Part shown: in pieces, positions 44,003 to 53,375 of the stretch
Layout of the letters: every line of letters starts with the position of its first letter
Position numbering within the stretch: the first letter of the stretch is position 1
DNA from: Phycisphaerales bacterium
GTDB lineage: Bacteria > Planctomycetota > Phycisphaerae > Phycisphaerales > SM1A02
Assembly: GCA_029242715.1 (NCBI GenBank)
Contig: JAQWTL010000020.1
Location: 372,001-436,000, forward strand
Length of the DNA: 64,000 bases
Direction: 5' to 3'
Position numbers and translations under genes: made by a program
Notes under the pieces: model-generated
Told to the model about the DNA's origin: nothing
What the model saw: only the letters and a program-made list of their open reading frames with translations
Databases searched by the model: none

Positions 44003-44449
44003 ATGTGCAGAACCCCACTCATAATCCTGATCTTGGCCCTGACAGCCTGGACCACTGCAGGCTGCCGCACTTCATCGAAGGCGACCAAGCGAGCTCCTGC
44101 CGTTCAAATGCCCGGAACTGAACTGGTCAGGCTCCCTGGGCCCAGTTCCATTCGACAGGATGGCTCGGTACGCAACCGGCTCATCGACAAGCCCAATGGC
44201 CATCTCCTGCTGACAGCCTCTGCCAACGCAGTCTCCCAGGAACAAGTCGACGAATGGGCCCGAAATCAGGTGCTTCAGGCCGCCGCTGCCAACGGCCTTG
44301 AAGTCAATGCCGTAGAAGGATGGATCCAGATCTCCGAGCCACGTGTAATCGCGGTGGATGACGACACCACTCAGAACATCTATGACGTCAACTTGGAAAT
44401 CTGGAAACTTGCCGTAACGCCTCTGAGACGTCAGCGAGAGGTCGATTGA
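44003..44449 (+). CDS. Lipoprotein of unknown function
   Basis: 148 residues with a lipoprotein signal ending WTTAGC at residues 16-21. The mature protein is small and soluble, with a conserved-looking core LLLTASANAVSQEQVDEWAR and IYDVNLEIWKLAVTPLRRQ. No family recognised. It is divergent from the 43188-43922 lipoprotein with 80 bases between starts, and lies 26 bases upstream of the EEP-domain gene on the same strand. No ribosome binding site was seen. Confidence 0.75.
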   Translation: MCRTPLIILILALTAWTTAGCRTSSKATKRAPAVQMPGTELVRLPGPSSIRQDGSVRNRLIDKPNGHLLLTASANAVSQEQVDEWARNQVLQAAAANGLEVNAVEGWIQISEPRVIAVDDDTTQNIYDVNLEIWKLAVTPLRRQREVD

Positions 44450-44475
44450 AGCCCCAATAATCAGGAGCTAATGAA

Positions 44476-45888
44476 GTGTTCATCCATCCTGTAATGAATG
44501 ACTTGTGCTGCTTGTGCGTGGGGCTGTTCTCAACCCCAGTCATCATTGATGGCCAATTCGAAGACTGGTCAGGAAGTGAAGCTCCCGACACCTGGCTGGT
44601 GGAAGGGGCTTCCAATAAAGACTACGTCTTCCTGCACCTCCAACATCCAGGACCACCACGAGTCATTCAACATCTGGATGAGACACTCCAACTGGCGATT
44701 GATCTCGATGGCCGGACGAGTACCGGCTGCACAGATGGAAGTTTTCAGGGATGCGAACTGATCTTGGAGATGAGCCCTTCCAAGAAAGGAAAGGCAGGCG
44801 GTGGTGTCACTGCTCGGTCCTGGAAAGACGGTGGCAAATGGGTGAATGGCTCACCCTATGATTTTGGATTCGTGATGGCGCCGACCTTCGCCTCACGTGA
44901 GCACGAAATCCGCCTGGACAAATCCAGTCTTCCAAATAACGGCAAGCGCATGAGGGTCGTGCTCCAATCAGGAGATGACAACCCTGTCATCACTGATTTC
45001 AAGCAGCGATCCAGCGGCAAAGTCACCGCAAAACGTCAGAGCATTCCAACTACTGATGCGGATGATATTCGAGTCGCTTCCTGGAACATCGAATTCGGAG
45101 GCCTGCTGAAACGAGCGGACACCGTCAAGGCGTTGCTTGAAAGTCTTGCCCCTGACATTCTGCTTATCCAGGAACTCGAAGATGACCAGGATGAAGAAGC
45201 CGTGAGCAATTTCCTGGACAGCCTGACAACCAATGATGACTGGACTGTTTCCATGAGCCCGGCAGGCAGTGGACTTCGAAGTGCCGTCGCAACTCGACTG
45301 AAAGCGGAACCCGTCGACACCTTCAATCGAGTAACCCGATCAGATGCACCAGGAAGAACCATCCGAGTGGCTGGCCTTCTGATTGATGATGGAAATGGTT
45401 TGCCGATACTTGCCGTCTCCCTCCATCTCAAATGCTGCGGCGGACTCAATGAACGTGAAGACCTCACACGAATCAGTGAAGTGCTCTCAATCCGTGAGGC
45501 GATTTCCGAAGCCGTCGCAGAACATCAGCCATCAGGTCTTGTCATCGGAGGCGACTTCAACCTGGTTGCCAGTCCCGTCCCTCTTGACATTCTCAGGATC
45601 GACGGGCAATCCATGCTTGGACAGTCGCATCAGGGAAACCTGGACCTCTCCACGCCCTATCACCTTGATGGCCGCGACACCTACACCTGGTACAACGCTG
45701 GTTCGCCCTACACACCTGGCAGGCTTGACTTCATTCTGACAGGCGGCGAATTGGAACAATCAGACGCCTTCATTCTCGACACGTCCGACCTTTCCACAAA
45801 CGAAAAGCGGAGCTTGCCCGCCAATGCCACTCGGGTGGCCTCCGATCACCTGCCTGTTGTCGTTGATATCAAGACTGTCCGTCCCTGA
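44476..45888 (+). CDS. Exported endonuclease/exonuclease/phosphatase-family protein
   Basis: 470 residues. The first 180 form a beta-sandwich-like region (VIIDGQFEDWSGSEAPDTW, LQLAIDLDGRTSTGC) resembling CBM9-type or DOMON-like domains. The second part is the EEP fold: RVASWNIEFGG with Asn, LLIQELEDDQDE with the metal Glu, SLHLKCCGG with His, GGDFNLVASP with Asp/Asn, and ASDHLPVVVDI with the terminal Asp-His. It should cleave phosphoesters, nucleic acid or lipid headgroup, outside the cytoplasm. The GTG start is supported by AGGAG eight bases upstream. A later ATG would shorten the signal region. Confidence 0.88.
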   Translation: MFIHPVMNDLCCLCVGLFSTPVIIDGQFEDWSGSEAPDTWLVEGASNKDYVFLHLQHPGPPRVIQHLDETLQLAIDLDGRTSTGCTDGSFQGCELILEMSPSKKGKAGGGVTARSWKDGGKWVNGSPYDFGFVMAPTFASREHEIRLDKSSLPNNGKRMRVVLQSGDDNPVITDFKQRSSGKVTAKRQSIPTTDADDIRVASWNIEFGGLLKRADTVKALLESLAPDILLIQELEDDQDEEAVSNFLDSLTTNDDWTVSMSPAGSGLRSAVATRLKAEPVDTFNRVTRSDAPGRTIRVAGLLIDDGNGLPILAVSLHLKCCGGLNEREDLTRISEVLSIREAISEAVAEHQPSGLVIGGDFNLVASPVPLDILRIDGQSMLGQSHQGNLDLSTPYHLDGRDTYTWYNAGSPYTPGRLDFILTGGELEQSDAFILDTSDLSTNEKRSLPANATRVASDHLPVVVDIKTVRP

Positions 45889-45896
45889 ACAGGGAC
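45881..45896. terminator. Small hairpin between convergent genes
   Basis: GTCCCTG and CAGGGAC form a 7-bp inverted repeat across two bases, overlapping the stop of the EEP gene and one base from the stop of the convergent TauE gene. The tight loop would open to a shorter stem, and no T-tract follows, so termination is doubtful. Confidence 0.25.
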
Positions 45897-45897
45897 C

Positions 45898-46746
45898 TCA
45901 CCACAGCATCTTCAAAGCAGCAGCAGCAACAACTACAAGGAAGATGATCCTGACGGCCTTCAAGGGCAGTGAATGCGTCAGCTTGGCGCCGAACCAACTG
46001 CCAAACACACACGTCGGGATCAGCCAGATCGAGTATTTGAATGGTTCGTACCAGGGGACACTGGTTTCGGTGCCATCAATCATGATTGGAACCATGGGCA
46101 AGGTCGCATCCTTGGTGATGGCTCCAATGATCGAGGTAAAGCACATGATCGCGGAAGAAGTTGCAATCGCTACAGGAAGCGGGATCCGACAGATCTTCTG
46201 AGAAAGTGGAACGTTCAACAGGCCCCCGCCGATTCCAAGCAATCCGGCACCACCACCGCCAATGCTGCCCAGAAGAATGCCTCTGCCACGCGTGATTCGG
46301 GCCTCGCCCACACCATAATCCACGCGACCTGGCAGGAGTTTGATGATATTGACGATGATCACGTAGATCAGGAAGGCGCCGAAGATCCTCTGCATCCACA
46401 GATCTGAAATGGCTCCGGACAGGAAGACGCCTCCGATGATCGCCAACAGGGCGGCTGGCACCACGAGTTTCAACAAACGGGCATTGAGTTGCCCCTCCTT
46501 GTAGTGCCGAATAGCTGCAGGCAATGCCACAAAGAAGGTCACGTTCATTGCTGCCGCCTGAGCAAGATGGATGTCTCGACCAATCAGCAGTGAAATTGCA
46601 GGGATATTGACGACGGCGCCACCGATACCAAGCAAGCCCCCAGCAAGCCCGGCAATGATGCCGATACCCAGCAGGACGCCAATCTCCCAGAGTTCCAGTG
46701 TCCAGATTTCATATGACCAGATCTGTGGGTCCAGGTTCGCTAGCAT
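45898..46746 (-). CDS. TauE/SafE-family sulfite/organosulfur anion exporter
   Basis: 282 residues with about eight spans in two repeats. Each repeat has the glycine-rich signature: AGLAGGLLGIGGAVVNIPAI in the first and GGGAGLLGIGGGLLNVPL in the second. SASCRE-like context (AAAMNVTFFVALPAAIRHYK) and ATSSAIMCFTSIIGA follow the two motifs, as in the family. Members export sulfite, sulfoacetate or related anions. The frame is open to 46830, but the ATG at 46746 avoids overlap with the divergent EamA gene and gives a complete first span. Its substrate is not shown by neighbours. Confidence 0.9.
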   Translation of the reverse strand: MLANLDPQIWSYEIWTLELWEIGVLLGIGIIAGLAGGLLGIGGAVVNIPAISLLIGRDIHLAQAAAMNVTFFVALPAAIRHYKEGQLNARLLKLVVPAALLAIIGGVFLSGAISDLWMQRIFGAFLIYVIIVNIIKLLPGRVDYGVGEARITRGRGILLGSIGGGGAGLLGIGGGLLNVPLSQKICRIPLPVAIATSSAIMCFTSIIGAITKDATLPMVPIMIDGTETSVPWYEPFKYSIWLIPTCVFGSWFGAKLTHSLPLKAVRIIFLVVVAAAALKMLW

Positions 46747-46823
46747 TCCAACAGAGTAGCAGGGCAGTGAGCTCTGGATGACTCCAGCAGATCTGAAGGT
46801 TTGGCAAACGAGGTTGCTCTTCC

Positions 46824-47726
46824 ATGACAAGATCCAGGGTGCTACGAGCCGATGCCCTGCTGCTTCTCTTGGCCATCATCTGGGGATCTGGTTTCATTGC
46901 GCAAAAATCGGCCATGATCCATATTGGCCCAATGACCTTCATCACGATTCGCCTGATGTTGGGCACTGCATTCATAGCCCCCTGGCTCTTTCTTCGAAAA
47001 CGTTCTGCACCACTGGTTCCCACCAGGTTTCGCACCCTGCTGCCAATACTGCTGGGAGTGATCGTTGCCGTATTTCTTGGCAACTGGTTGCAGCAGACTG
47101 GCCTTGTAACCACAGAAGCCGGGACCACGGGTTTCATTACCAGCCTGTATGTGGTCTTCACTCCATTGCTCGGATTGCTGATCGGTTACCGCGTCCGGCT
47201 GATGACCTGGCTGGCCATCTTGATTGCCGTTGTTGGCTTGTTTCTGGTGACGGTTGCCGGACGTCCCGTGCTCAACAGCGGTGATCTACTCATCCTGCTG
47301 TGCGCCATCGCCTGGGGTGCCCAGATCCTGTTCGTCGGGTGGCTGGTACCTCGAATGGACCCCATCCAATTGACGTTCATCCAACTCTGTGGCGCAGCAT
47401 TGGTCAGCTTGCTGATCACACCCTTCTTTGAAACCATTTCACTCGAGAGCATCCTCGCAGCCAAGTGGGACCTGCTCTACAGCGGACTGGTCGCATCGGG
47501 ACTGGCACTCATGATCCAGGTATTCGCTCAGCGTAATGCACCTCCTGCTCACGCAGCAATTCTGCTGAGTCTCGAGGCGGTCTTTGCCGTCTTGTTTGGC
47601 TGGTGGTTGCTGGACGAAGTTCTCACCACAATTCAGTTCATCGGATGCGGCGTGATGTTCATCGCGATTGTCATCGCTGAAATCAAACCGCCACGGCAAC
47701 TGGTTCCCCGATCAGAAGGCGACTGA
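46824..47726 (+). CDS. EamA/DMT-family transporter
   Basis: 300 residues, ten spans in two EamA repeats. The first begins LLLLLAIIWGSGFIAQKSAM, the second ILLCAIAWGAQILFVGW, and it ends with AAILLSLEAVFAVLFGWWLL with the conserved Glu of the ninth span. Drug/metabolite transporters export amino acids, nucleosides or drugs. Substrate unknown. It is convergent with the FHA-sigma gene (1 base apart). Confidence 0.92.
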   Translation: MTRSRVLRADALLLLLAIIWGSGFIAQKSAMIHIGPMTFITIRLMLGTAFIAPWLFLRKRSAPLVPTRFRTLLPILLGVIVAVFLGNWLQQTGLVTTEAGTTGFITSLYVVFTPLLGLLIGYRVRLMTWLAILIAVVGLFLVTVAGRPVLNSGDLLILLCAIAWGAQILFVGWLVPRMDPIQLTFIQLCGAALVSLLITPFFETISLESILAAKWDLLYSGLVASGLALMIQVFAQRNAPPAHAAILLSLEAVFAVLFGWWLLDEVLTTIQFIGCGVMFIAIVIAEIKPPRQLVPRSEGD

Positions 47727-47727
47727 G

Positions 47728-48798
47728 TCAGCCTTCCTCGACACGAAGGCGATCCACGATCTCGCGAACCTGCTTGACCAAACGCATCTTCGCGTGTCGG
47801 ATCGCAGCTGGGGTCATCTCCAGCTCCGTTGCAACCTGCTCAACAGGCACGCCACGGACTCCGTAAAGCTCGAACGCTTTCCACGTTCGCTCTTCAACGC
47901 CACCACGGGCCTCTGTCATCGCACGCTGCAGGAGCTGCTCGGTCCACTGCCTGTCCCAGGCAGCGTCCACATCCGGCATTTCTCCTGGTGGATCGTAATC
48001 TTCCTTCAGGAAGGTGCTGGGACGTTTTCGACGGTGCCTGGCTCGAATCGCATTGAGCGTGACACGCTTGAGATACCCACGGAAACGTCCACGATCGGGG
48101 TCGTATTCGAATTGATCGGACACTCTGAAGAATCCGAGCAGGACATCCTGCAGAACATCATCAGCGTCCTGAGCCCTGAGGCCGGCATTGCGTGCGAAAC
48201 CCGCGATGACACGCGCGTACTTCTCCGTGAATTCCTGCCAACCCAGCTCTCGATCCAGAGAACCATCAGCACGCAATCGAATGAAGATACTTGCGCGAGT
48301 TGCGTACAAGGAATCTGCACGGGTACCACTCTTGCCGGGTTCATCTGCCTTCGATGCTTCATCAGAAGGTGCTTCCGATTCGGCTTCCGCAGACGTCGCT
48401 GCATCCATGGATCCATCTGGAACATCCACGGTTTCTGCATCTGTTTTTTCTGAGCTCTCGTGGCCCAGGCGAACAAGAATCTTCCAGGGTCCCACTGTCA
48501 ACAAATCTCGGTCATAGATTTGCTGTAGGTCACCCTTTTCAAGAAACATCATGTTGACGGCGATACCTGCCCGGGACTCCATGTCCCGAATGAAGTACTT
48601 GCCCTCTTGTCGGTAGATTGAGGCATGCTCCCTGGAGACGCTGCTCTCATTGAGAATGATGGCACATTCCTTTGATCGACCGATGGAAGCGGGTGTTTCA
48701 ATAGACACCCTTGCCTTCTGGAAACCGTCCGGTCCAGAAACAGCAATCAGATCTATCTCGTCCGTGGTACGAGTCGACTTGGCAGTGTCCTCAGCCAT
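47728..48798 (-). CDS. ECF sigma factor with N-terminal FHA domain
   Basis: 356 residues joining two modules. Residues about 15-110 are an FHA domain: SIGRSKECAIILNESSVSRE with the phosphothreonine-binding Gly-Arg and Ser-x-x-His (SREHASI), then a Gly-Asn-type turn. An acidic Ser/Ala linker (115-165) follows. Residues 170-350 are the sigma part: DADDVLQDVLLGFFRV (region 2.2), GRFRGYLKRVTLNAIRARHR (2.3-2.4) and VPVEQVATELEMTPAAIRHA (region 4). FHA domains read phosphothreonine, so Ser/Thr-kinase control of sigma activity is likely (inference). It starts four bases after the SSS symporter stop and is probably co-translated with it. Confidence 0.88.
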   Translation of the reverse strand: MAEDTAKSTRTTDEIDLIAVSGPDGFQKARVSIETPASIGRSKECAIILNESSVSREHASIYRQEGKYFIRDMESRAGIAVNMMFLEKGDLQQIYDRDLLTVGPWKILVRLGHESSEKTDAETVDVPDGSMDAATSAEAESEAPSDEASKADEPGKSGTRADSLYATRASIFIRLRADGSLDRELGWQEFTEKYARVIAGFARNAGLRAQDADDVLQDVLLGFFRVSDQFEYDPDRGRFRGYLKRVTLNAIRARHRRKRPSTFLKEDYDPPGEMPDVDAAWDRQWTEQLLQRAMTEARGGVEERTWKAFELYGVRGVPVEQVATELEMTPAAIRHAKMRLVKQVREIVDRLRVEEG

Positions 48799-48802
48799 GA
48801 CT

Positions 48803-50329
48803 TCATGATACCCCTTGAATCGATGAATTTGTTTTTCCGTACCCCGTTGGCACCCTGGTCATGAGGCTCACAAGCACGTTCATCACGATAGCGACCACGA
48901 ATGCCAGGGGTAGATTATATATCGGAATCTCCCCGTCATAGAAATGCTTCCAGAGCAGGACGGTAAGGAAACCGGAAGCCATGCCGGCAATACAGCCTGC
49001 AGCCGTTGCTCGCTTCCAGAAAGCTGCCAGGATGACCTGTGGTCCGAAGGATGCCCCAAGAATCGCCCAGCCATATTCCAGGACGTACTTGTAGATATTG
49101 ACCTCCTGGTCGATGACAAGCAGCACCGCCACGATTCCAAGCAGAAAAATCGTCACCCTGTTCACGATGGCGTGACTGAAACGCCTGCGCCGATCGATCA
49201 ACCGGGCATAGACATCATTGGCCGCCGCAGACGAAGCCACCACCAGTTGACTGTCAGCTGTGGAACAGATCGCCGACAGGACCGCAGCCAGAATGAGACC
49301 GCCGAGCATCGGTGGAACCAGTGCGCGTGCAGCAGCAACCAGTGCGTATTCACCTGCTGCGGAACCCTGCACAGGAACGCCCGCAAGCATTTCCTGCGCC
49401 CACGGTGCGCCATCCTCTGCCAACGCTCTGGCGATGAGTCCGATGGTGACCGCACCCGTGAGAACCAGAAGCGCCCACACGAAGGCAATCACCCCGCCGA
49501 GATAGGCTTCGCGACGATCCCGCAATGCCATGAATCTCACGAGAACATGTGGCTGCCCTGGGTAACCGAAGTTCACACCCAGCGCGCCAGATCCAATAAG
49601 GAATCCAAACAAAGCAGGGCCCGTCAAGTTGGGCCAGAATTCAAGAAGATGGTCACCGCCCTTGGCCAGGCCATCATGAATGACCTGGATACCGTTGCCG
49701 GACATCAGCAGCCAGAGCGGGAAGATGACCAGAACACCAACCATCAGAAGTCCCTGGAGCAAATCCGTCCAGCATGCTGCCCGGAAACCCCCCAGCGTGA
49801 CGTAGATCAGAACGATCGCCGCACCCAACACCACACCCCATTGGTAGCTCATGCCATCGAAACTTGCATGAAAGGCTTTACCCGCCGCAGCAAACTGCGC
49901 AGCGCAATAGAGCATCATCGCAATCAAAATGACCACAACCGACATCAAGCGAATGATCGGTAGGCGTTCTCGAAATCTGAGCGCGAGATAATCCGGAATC
50001 GTGACGGCTCCAAGCGAGCCGGAAGTTTCGCGAAGCTTGCCAGCCAGAATGAACCAATTGAACAGGAATCCGAGCAGTCCACCTGGAAGAATCCAGTAAG
50101 CCTGTACACCATCGGCGAACGCGAAGCCAACCAGTCCAAGCGTAACCCAGCCAGATTCACTTGATGCAGAGGCTGAAAGTGCAGCGACCCAGGGCCCGAG
50201 TGAACGACCCGCGAGAAAATACTCTTCGTCACTGCGACTTGCCTTCCGTGAAGACCAGACACCAACCCCGATGACAAGCACTGTGTAGGAAATGAAGGCT
50301 ATGTAGAAGAGAGTCATTCCAATAATCAT
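48803..50329 (-). CDS. putP: Sodium:solute symporter (SSS family), PutP-like
   Basis: 508 residues and about 13 spans. EEYFLAGRSLGPWVAALSAS with SSESGWVTLGLVGFAF is the SSS first-helix region, close to PutP sodium/proline symporters; GVNFGYPGQPHVLVRFMA and AICSTADSQLVVASSAAAND are the later signatures, the latter with the Ser/Thr of the sodium site. Proline is the likeliest substrate. ATG 50329 and ATG 50317 are both possible starts. It stands directly upstream of the FHA-sigma gene with a four-base gap. A small inverted repeat, AACCG-GAAT-CGGTT, lies at 50333-50346 just before the start and may be an operator. Confidence 0.88.
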   Translation of the reverse strand: MIIGMTLFYIAFISYTVLVIGVGVWSSRKASRSDEEYFLAGRSLGPWVAALSASASSESGWVTLGLVGFAFADGVQAYWILPGGLLGFLFNWFILAGKLRETSGSLGAVTIPDYLALRFRERLPIIRLMSVVVILIAMMLYCAAQFAAAGKAFHASFDGMSYQWGVVLGAAIVLIYVTLGGFRAACWTDLLQGLLMVGVLVIFPLWLLMSGNGIQVIHDGLAKGGDHLLEFWPNLTGPALFGFLIGSGALGVNFGYPGQPHVLVRFMALRDRREAYLGGVIAFVWALLVLTGAVTIGLIARALAEDGAPWAQEMLAGVPVQGSAAGEYALVAAARALVPPMLGGLILAAVLSAICSTADSQLVVASSAAANDVYARLIDRRRRFSHAIVNRVTIFLLGIVAVLLVIDQEVNIYKYVLEYGWAILGASFGPQVILAAFWKRATAAGCIAGMASGFLTVLLWKHFYDGEIPIYNLPLAFVVAIVMNVLVSLMTRVPTGYGKTNSSIQGVS

Positions 50330-50504
50330 GTTAACCGGAATCGGTTTAAGCTATGAACAAGCAACGTTCAATGGTCCTTGAATAATCTAAATCACTGTTT
50401 TTATGGTTTGATTTATTCCGGCGCCGCAAGACGGAACGTACCTCTGTCTTAAGTGGAGATATAGCGGTCCACAGTTTTTACTTGTGATTGCACTGGAGTA
50501 ACTC

Positions 50505-51680
50505 ATGCCTGCATGGATGCGAATCTTTTCAATTGCCCTGTTCCTGCCTGCGCCGGTCGTGATGGCTCATGGATCAATGGGATATCCCGTCTCAAGAACC
50601 TATAACGGTTTTCAGGAAGGCCCTGAAAACCCTCTCTCTGACGCCGTCCGTGACGCCGTGGAATGCGGCGGTTCACAACCCCTCTATGACTGGCATGAAG
50701 TCGTCAACTTCTTTCCAGGAACAGCTGATTACCAGCGGAACATCGCCTACGAACAGCACATTCCTGATGGAAGGCTCGCAAGCGCCAACAACGACAAGTA
50801 TGCATGCTTTGATGCTGTACGAGATGACTGGCCAGCTACAGAGATGGACTCCGGACCAACCCAACTTGTCTGGGCTGCTTCAGTCGTTCATAACCCGAGC
50901 GTCTTCCGCGTCTGGCTGACAACTGACGACTGGACACCAGACACGGAGTTGAACTGGGGGCAAATGGTCGAACTGGAAGTAAAGAACGTCACGCTGCTGG
51001 AACATGAATACCTCATGGATGTCGATCTGCCCGAGCGGACCGGTCGGCATGTTCTGTACTGCATCTGGCAAAGGCTTGATCCTGTCGGCGAAGGTTTCTA
51101 CTCGGCGTCAGATGTCATCTTTGTAGAAGACGATGGGAATGATGACGACAATGACATCCCCGATCAGGGGCCGGACAGCGCTTCGATCAGCATGGTCAAT
51201 GACTGGGGCGGCTCATGGCAGGGTGAAATCACCGTCAACAATTCCTACGGTGATATCGCCATGCTCAACTGGACACTCGAATGGGATGGCGGCCCTGAGA
51301 TTCTCAACCTCTGGGATGGCACCTGGTCTACTGAGAACGGGCATACGATCATCAATTCAGAGGCATGGAATAGCTACGTTCCTGTCGGTGAAAATGTAAC
51401 TCTGGGTTTCATTGCCGAAGGAACATGGCCGCCGACCTTCAGTAATGTAAAACTCAATGGATTCGACATCGACATGGAAGGCGCGCCGAATGATGACGAA
51501 GCGCCGAACTGTGATGGTGACGTGAACCTTGATGCAGTTGTCGACGTAACAGACATGCTGCTCTTACTTGATGGCTGGGACAGCACCGACCCGGGTAATC
51601 CCGCGGATGTGGACGGCGACGGTGTGGTGGCCGTCGGGGACGTCCTGGTGATATTGGAAGCCTGGGGCACCTGCCCTTAG
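50505..51680 (+). CDS. AA10 lytic polysaccharide monooxygenase with CBM2 and dockerin-like tail
   Basis: 391 residues. Cleavage after ALA-type VVMA leaves His22 as the N-terminus, the first ligand of the copper histidine brace, within HGSMGYPVSRTYNG. The second ligand is His129 in LVWAASVVHNPSVFRVWLT. The AA10 domain ends near 205, then an acidic linker, then a CBM2-type cellulose or chitin binding module (about 225-325, with WGGSWQGEITVNN and LNLWDGTWST), then two calcium loops (DVNLDAVVDVTDML and DVDGDGVVAVGDVL) ending WGTCP. It cleaves crystalline chitin or cellulose oxidatively outside the cell. GGAG six bases before the ATG supports the start; the 175-base leader is AT-rich. Confidence 0.93.
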   Translation: MPAWMRIFSIALFLPAPVVMAHGSMGYPVSRTYNGFQEGPENPLSDAVRDAVECGGSQPLYDWHEVVNFFPGTADYQRNIAYEQHIPDGRLASANNDKYACFDAVRDDWPATEMDSGPTQLVWAASVVHNPSVFRVWLTTDDWTPDTELNWGQMVELEVKNVTLLEHEYLMDVDLPERTGRHVLYCIWQRLDPVGEGFYSASDVIFVEDDGNDDDNDIPDQGPDSASISMVNDWGGSWQGEITVNNSYGDIAMLNWTLEWDGGPEILNLWDGTWSTENGHTIINSEAWNSYVPVGENVTLGFIAEGTWPPTFSNVKLNGFDIDMEGAPNDDEAPNCDGDVNLDAVVDVTDMLLLLDGWDSTDPGNPADVDGDGVVAVGDVLVILEAWGTCP

Positions 51681-51723
51681 TGCATTCGCAACTGTCACGC
51701 CCGAACCGCGAGGAAGAGACGGT

Positions 51724-53295
51724 TCAGGGCAAGCTGCGGAGCGATGGCAAGACATAGGCTTGATCATCCAACATGGAACGGATCGCCCTCTTGTCAATCT
51801 TCCCAGTTCCAGTCATCGGCAATGCCTCGACGAATAAGAAGTCGTCGGGGCGTTGCCATTTTTCAAGCTTGCTCAATGACTTCAGTATCTTCTGTGCATC
51901 AACATCGGCTCCGCTGTCCCGCACAACCAATGCAACAGGCCGCTCGTCCCACTTCGGATGCGGACGTCCCACGACTGCCGAACAAGCGACGCCTGGGACA
52001 TCATCGATCCTCAGTTCCAGTTCGAGCGAAGAGATCCATTCTCCACCACTCTTGATCACATCCTTGTCGCGATCACGGATCGTGATCTCGCCATGAGACC
52101 CGATTGTCGCGATATCACCAGTCTGCAGCCAGCCATCCTTGAAATGACCATCATTACGGTCATGCAGGTACCCGCGAACGACTGTAGGCCCCTGTACAAG
52201 CAGATGGCCTGATGTCACTCCATCCCGGGGGACCAGATTGCCATCATCATCTTCCAGCTTCACCTGAAGCGTTGGAATTGGTACGCCCGAATCATCTCCA
52301 TCCTCATCCACTGAGAGTGTTCCGACTGGATTGAGTTCCGTCATGCCCCATGTCCGGCGCATTCGAAGACCCAGGTTGTCGTGAAACCATTGACGAACTT
52401 CACGCGAGGCACTGCTTCCGCCACAGGCAATCCTCTCTAATGAACTGCAATCCCAACGATTTGGTTCCGCTTTCAAATCCTCCATCAGCATGCCCCACAC
52501 GGTGGCCACCGCAGCGACACAACTGACCTTCTCTGAATGAATCATGTCCAGGAGATCACATGGCCGAGGTCTTACCCCTGGAAGAACCTGATCCGCACCA
52601 AGCATGCAGGCGGCATATGGGAGTCCCCAGCCAAGGGCATGAAACATGGGAACAATTCCCAGCAATCGATCATGACATGACAACCCGAGGAAATCGGTCA
52701 TCGATATCAACAAGGTGTGCAAGTAGGTGGAACGGTGCGTGTAGACCACTCCCCTGGGACGACCAGTCGTACCGCTGGTATGACAGATGCCCATTGGGGC
52801 GTCTTCATCCAGAGCAATCCAGGGCGTAGGTCCTGGAGTTGCCGCCAACTCTTCCCAGTCGTAGGCATCATGTTCACCACCAGGTGCAATGACTCGACAG
52901 TTGCATCGTTCCGCAAGCGTCATCGCCATTTCAAGATTGGCAGTATCCGTGAGGATGATGGTGTCCTCGGCATCCTGGATGACCCAGGCCAGATCCTCCT
53001 CGGATAACCGGAGATTGAGTGCATGCAGGACCGCCCCCATGCAGGGAACCGCCAGGTAGGCCTCGATGTGGCGATGCTCGTTCCACATGAGCGTTGCGAT
53101 GCGATCACCTGGCCGGATGCCCAGGCCTGCGAGTCCCCGGGCCAGACCCTCAGCTCGTTCAACCGTGCGTGCCAGGGTCTGGACATGGCGTTCTCCACCC
53201 TGCCATGTGATGACTTGAGCGTCTGCACGCTGCTGAGCACCTCGAAAAACGATGTCTCTCAGGATCAGGGGTGATGCCCCGGATTGTGACGACAT
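51724..53295 (-). CDS. AMP-dependent acyl-CoA synthetase/ligase
   Basis: 523 residues of the ANL superfamily; activates a fatty or other carboxylic acid to acyl-AMP then acyl-CoA. Motifs: P-loop-like ICHTSGTTGRPRGVVYTHRS, RRTWGMTELNP (adenine loop), GWLQTGDIATIGSHGEITIR, RDRDKDVIKSGGEWIS (hinge) and GTGKIDKRAI with the catalytic lysine. The frame continues 83 codons upstream without protein-like content. The ATG at 53295 has GAGGG upstream and starts 80 bases from the divergent dehydrogenase gene. Medium- or long-chain substrate is likely. Confidence 0.92.
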   Translation of the reverse strand: MSSQSGASPLILRDIVFRGAQQRADAQVITWQGGERHVQTLARTVERAEGLARGLAGLGIRPGDRIATLMWNEHRHIEAYLAVPCMGAVLHALNLRLSEEDLAWVIQDAEDTIILTDTANLEMAMTLAERCNCRVIAPGGEHDAYDWEELAATPGPTPWIALDEDAPMGICHTSGTTGRPRGVVYTHRSTYLHTLLISMTDFLGLSCHDRLLGIVPMFHALGWGLPYAACMLGADQVLPGVRPRPCDLLDMIHSEKVSCVAAVATVWGMLMEDLKAEPNRWDCSSLERIACGGSSASREVRQWFHDNLGLRMRRTWGMTELNPVGTLSVDEDGDDSGVPIPTLQVKLEDDDGNLVPRDGVTSGHLLVQGPTVVRGYLHDRNDGHFKDGWLQTGDIATIGSHGEITIRDRDKDVIKSGGEWISSLELELRIDDVPGVACSAVVGRPHPKWDERPVALVVRDSGADVDAQKILKSLSKLEKWQRPDDFLFVEALPMTGTGKIDKRAIRSMLDDQAYVLPSLRSLP

Positions 53296-53375
53296 TGGCT
53301 CGTCCCTCGTACAATTAACGCAACCGCACACGTTGATGCGTGTGCCAGGCAGCGTGCTTGGGATGAGGATACTGC

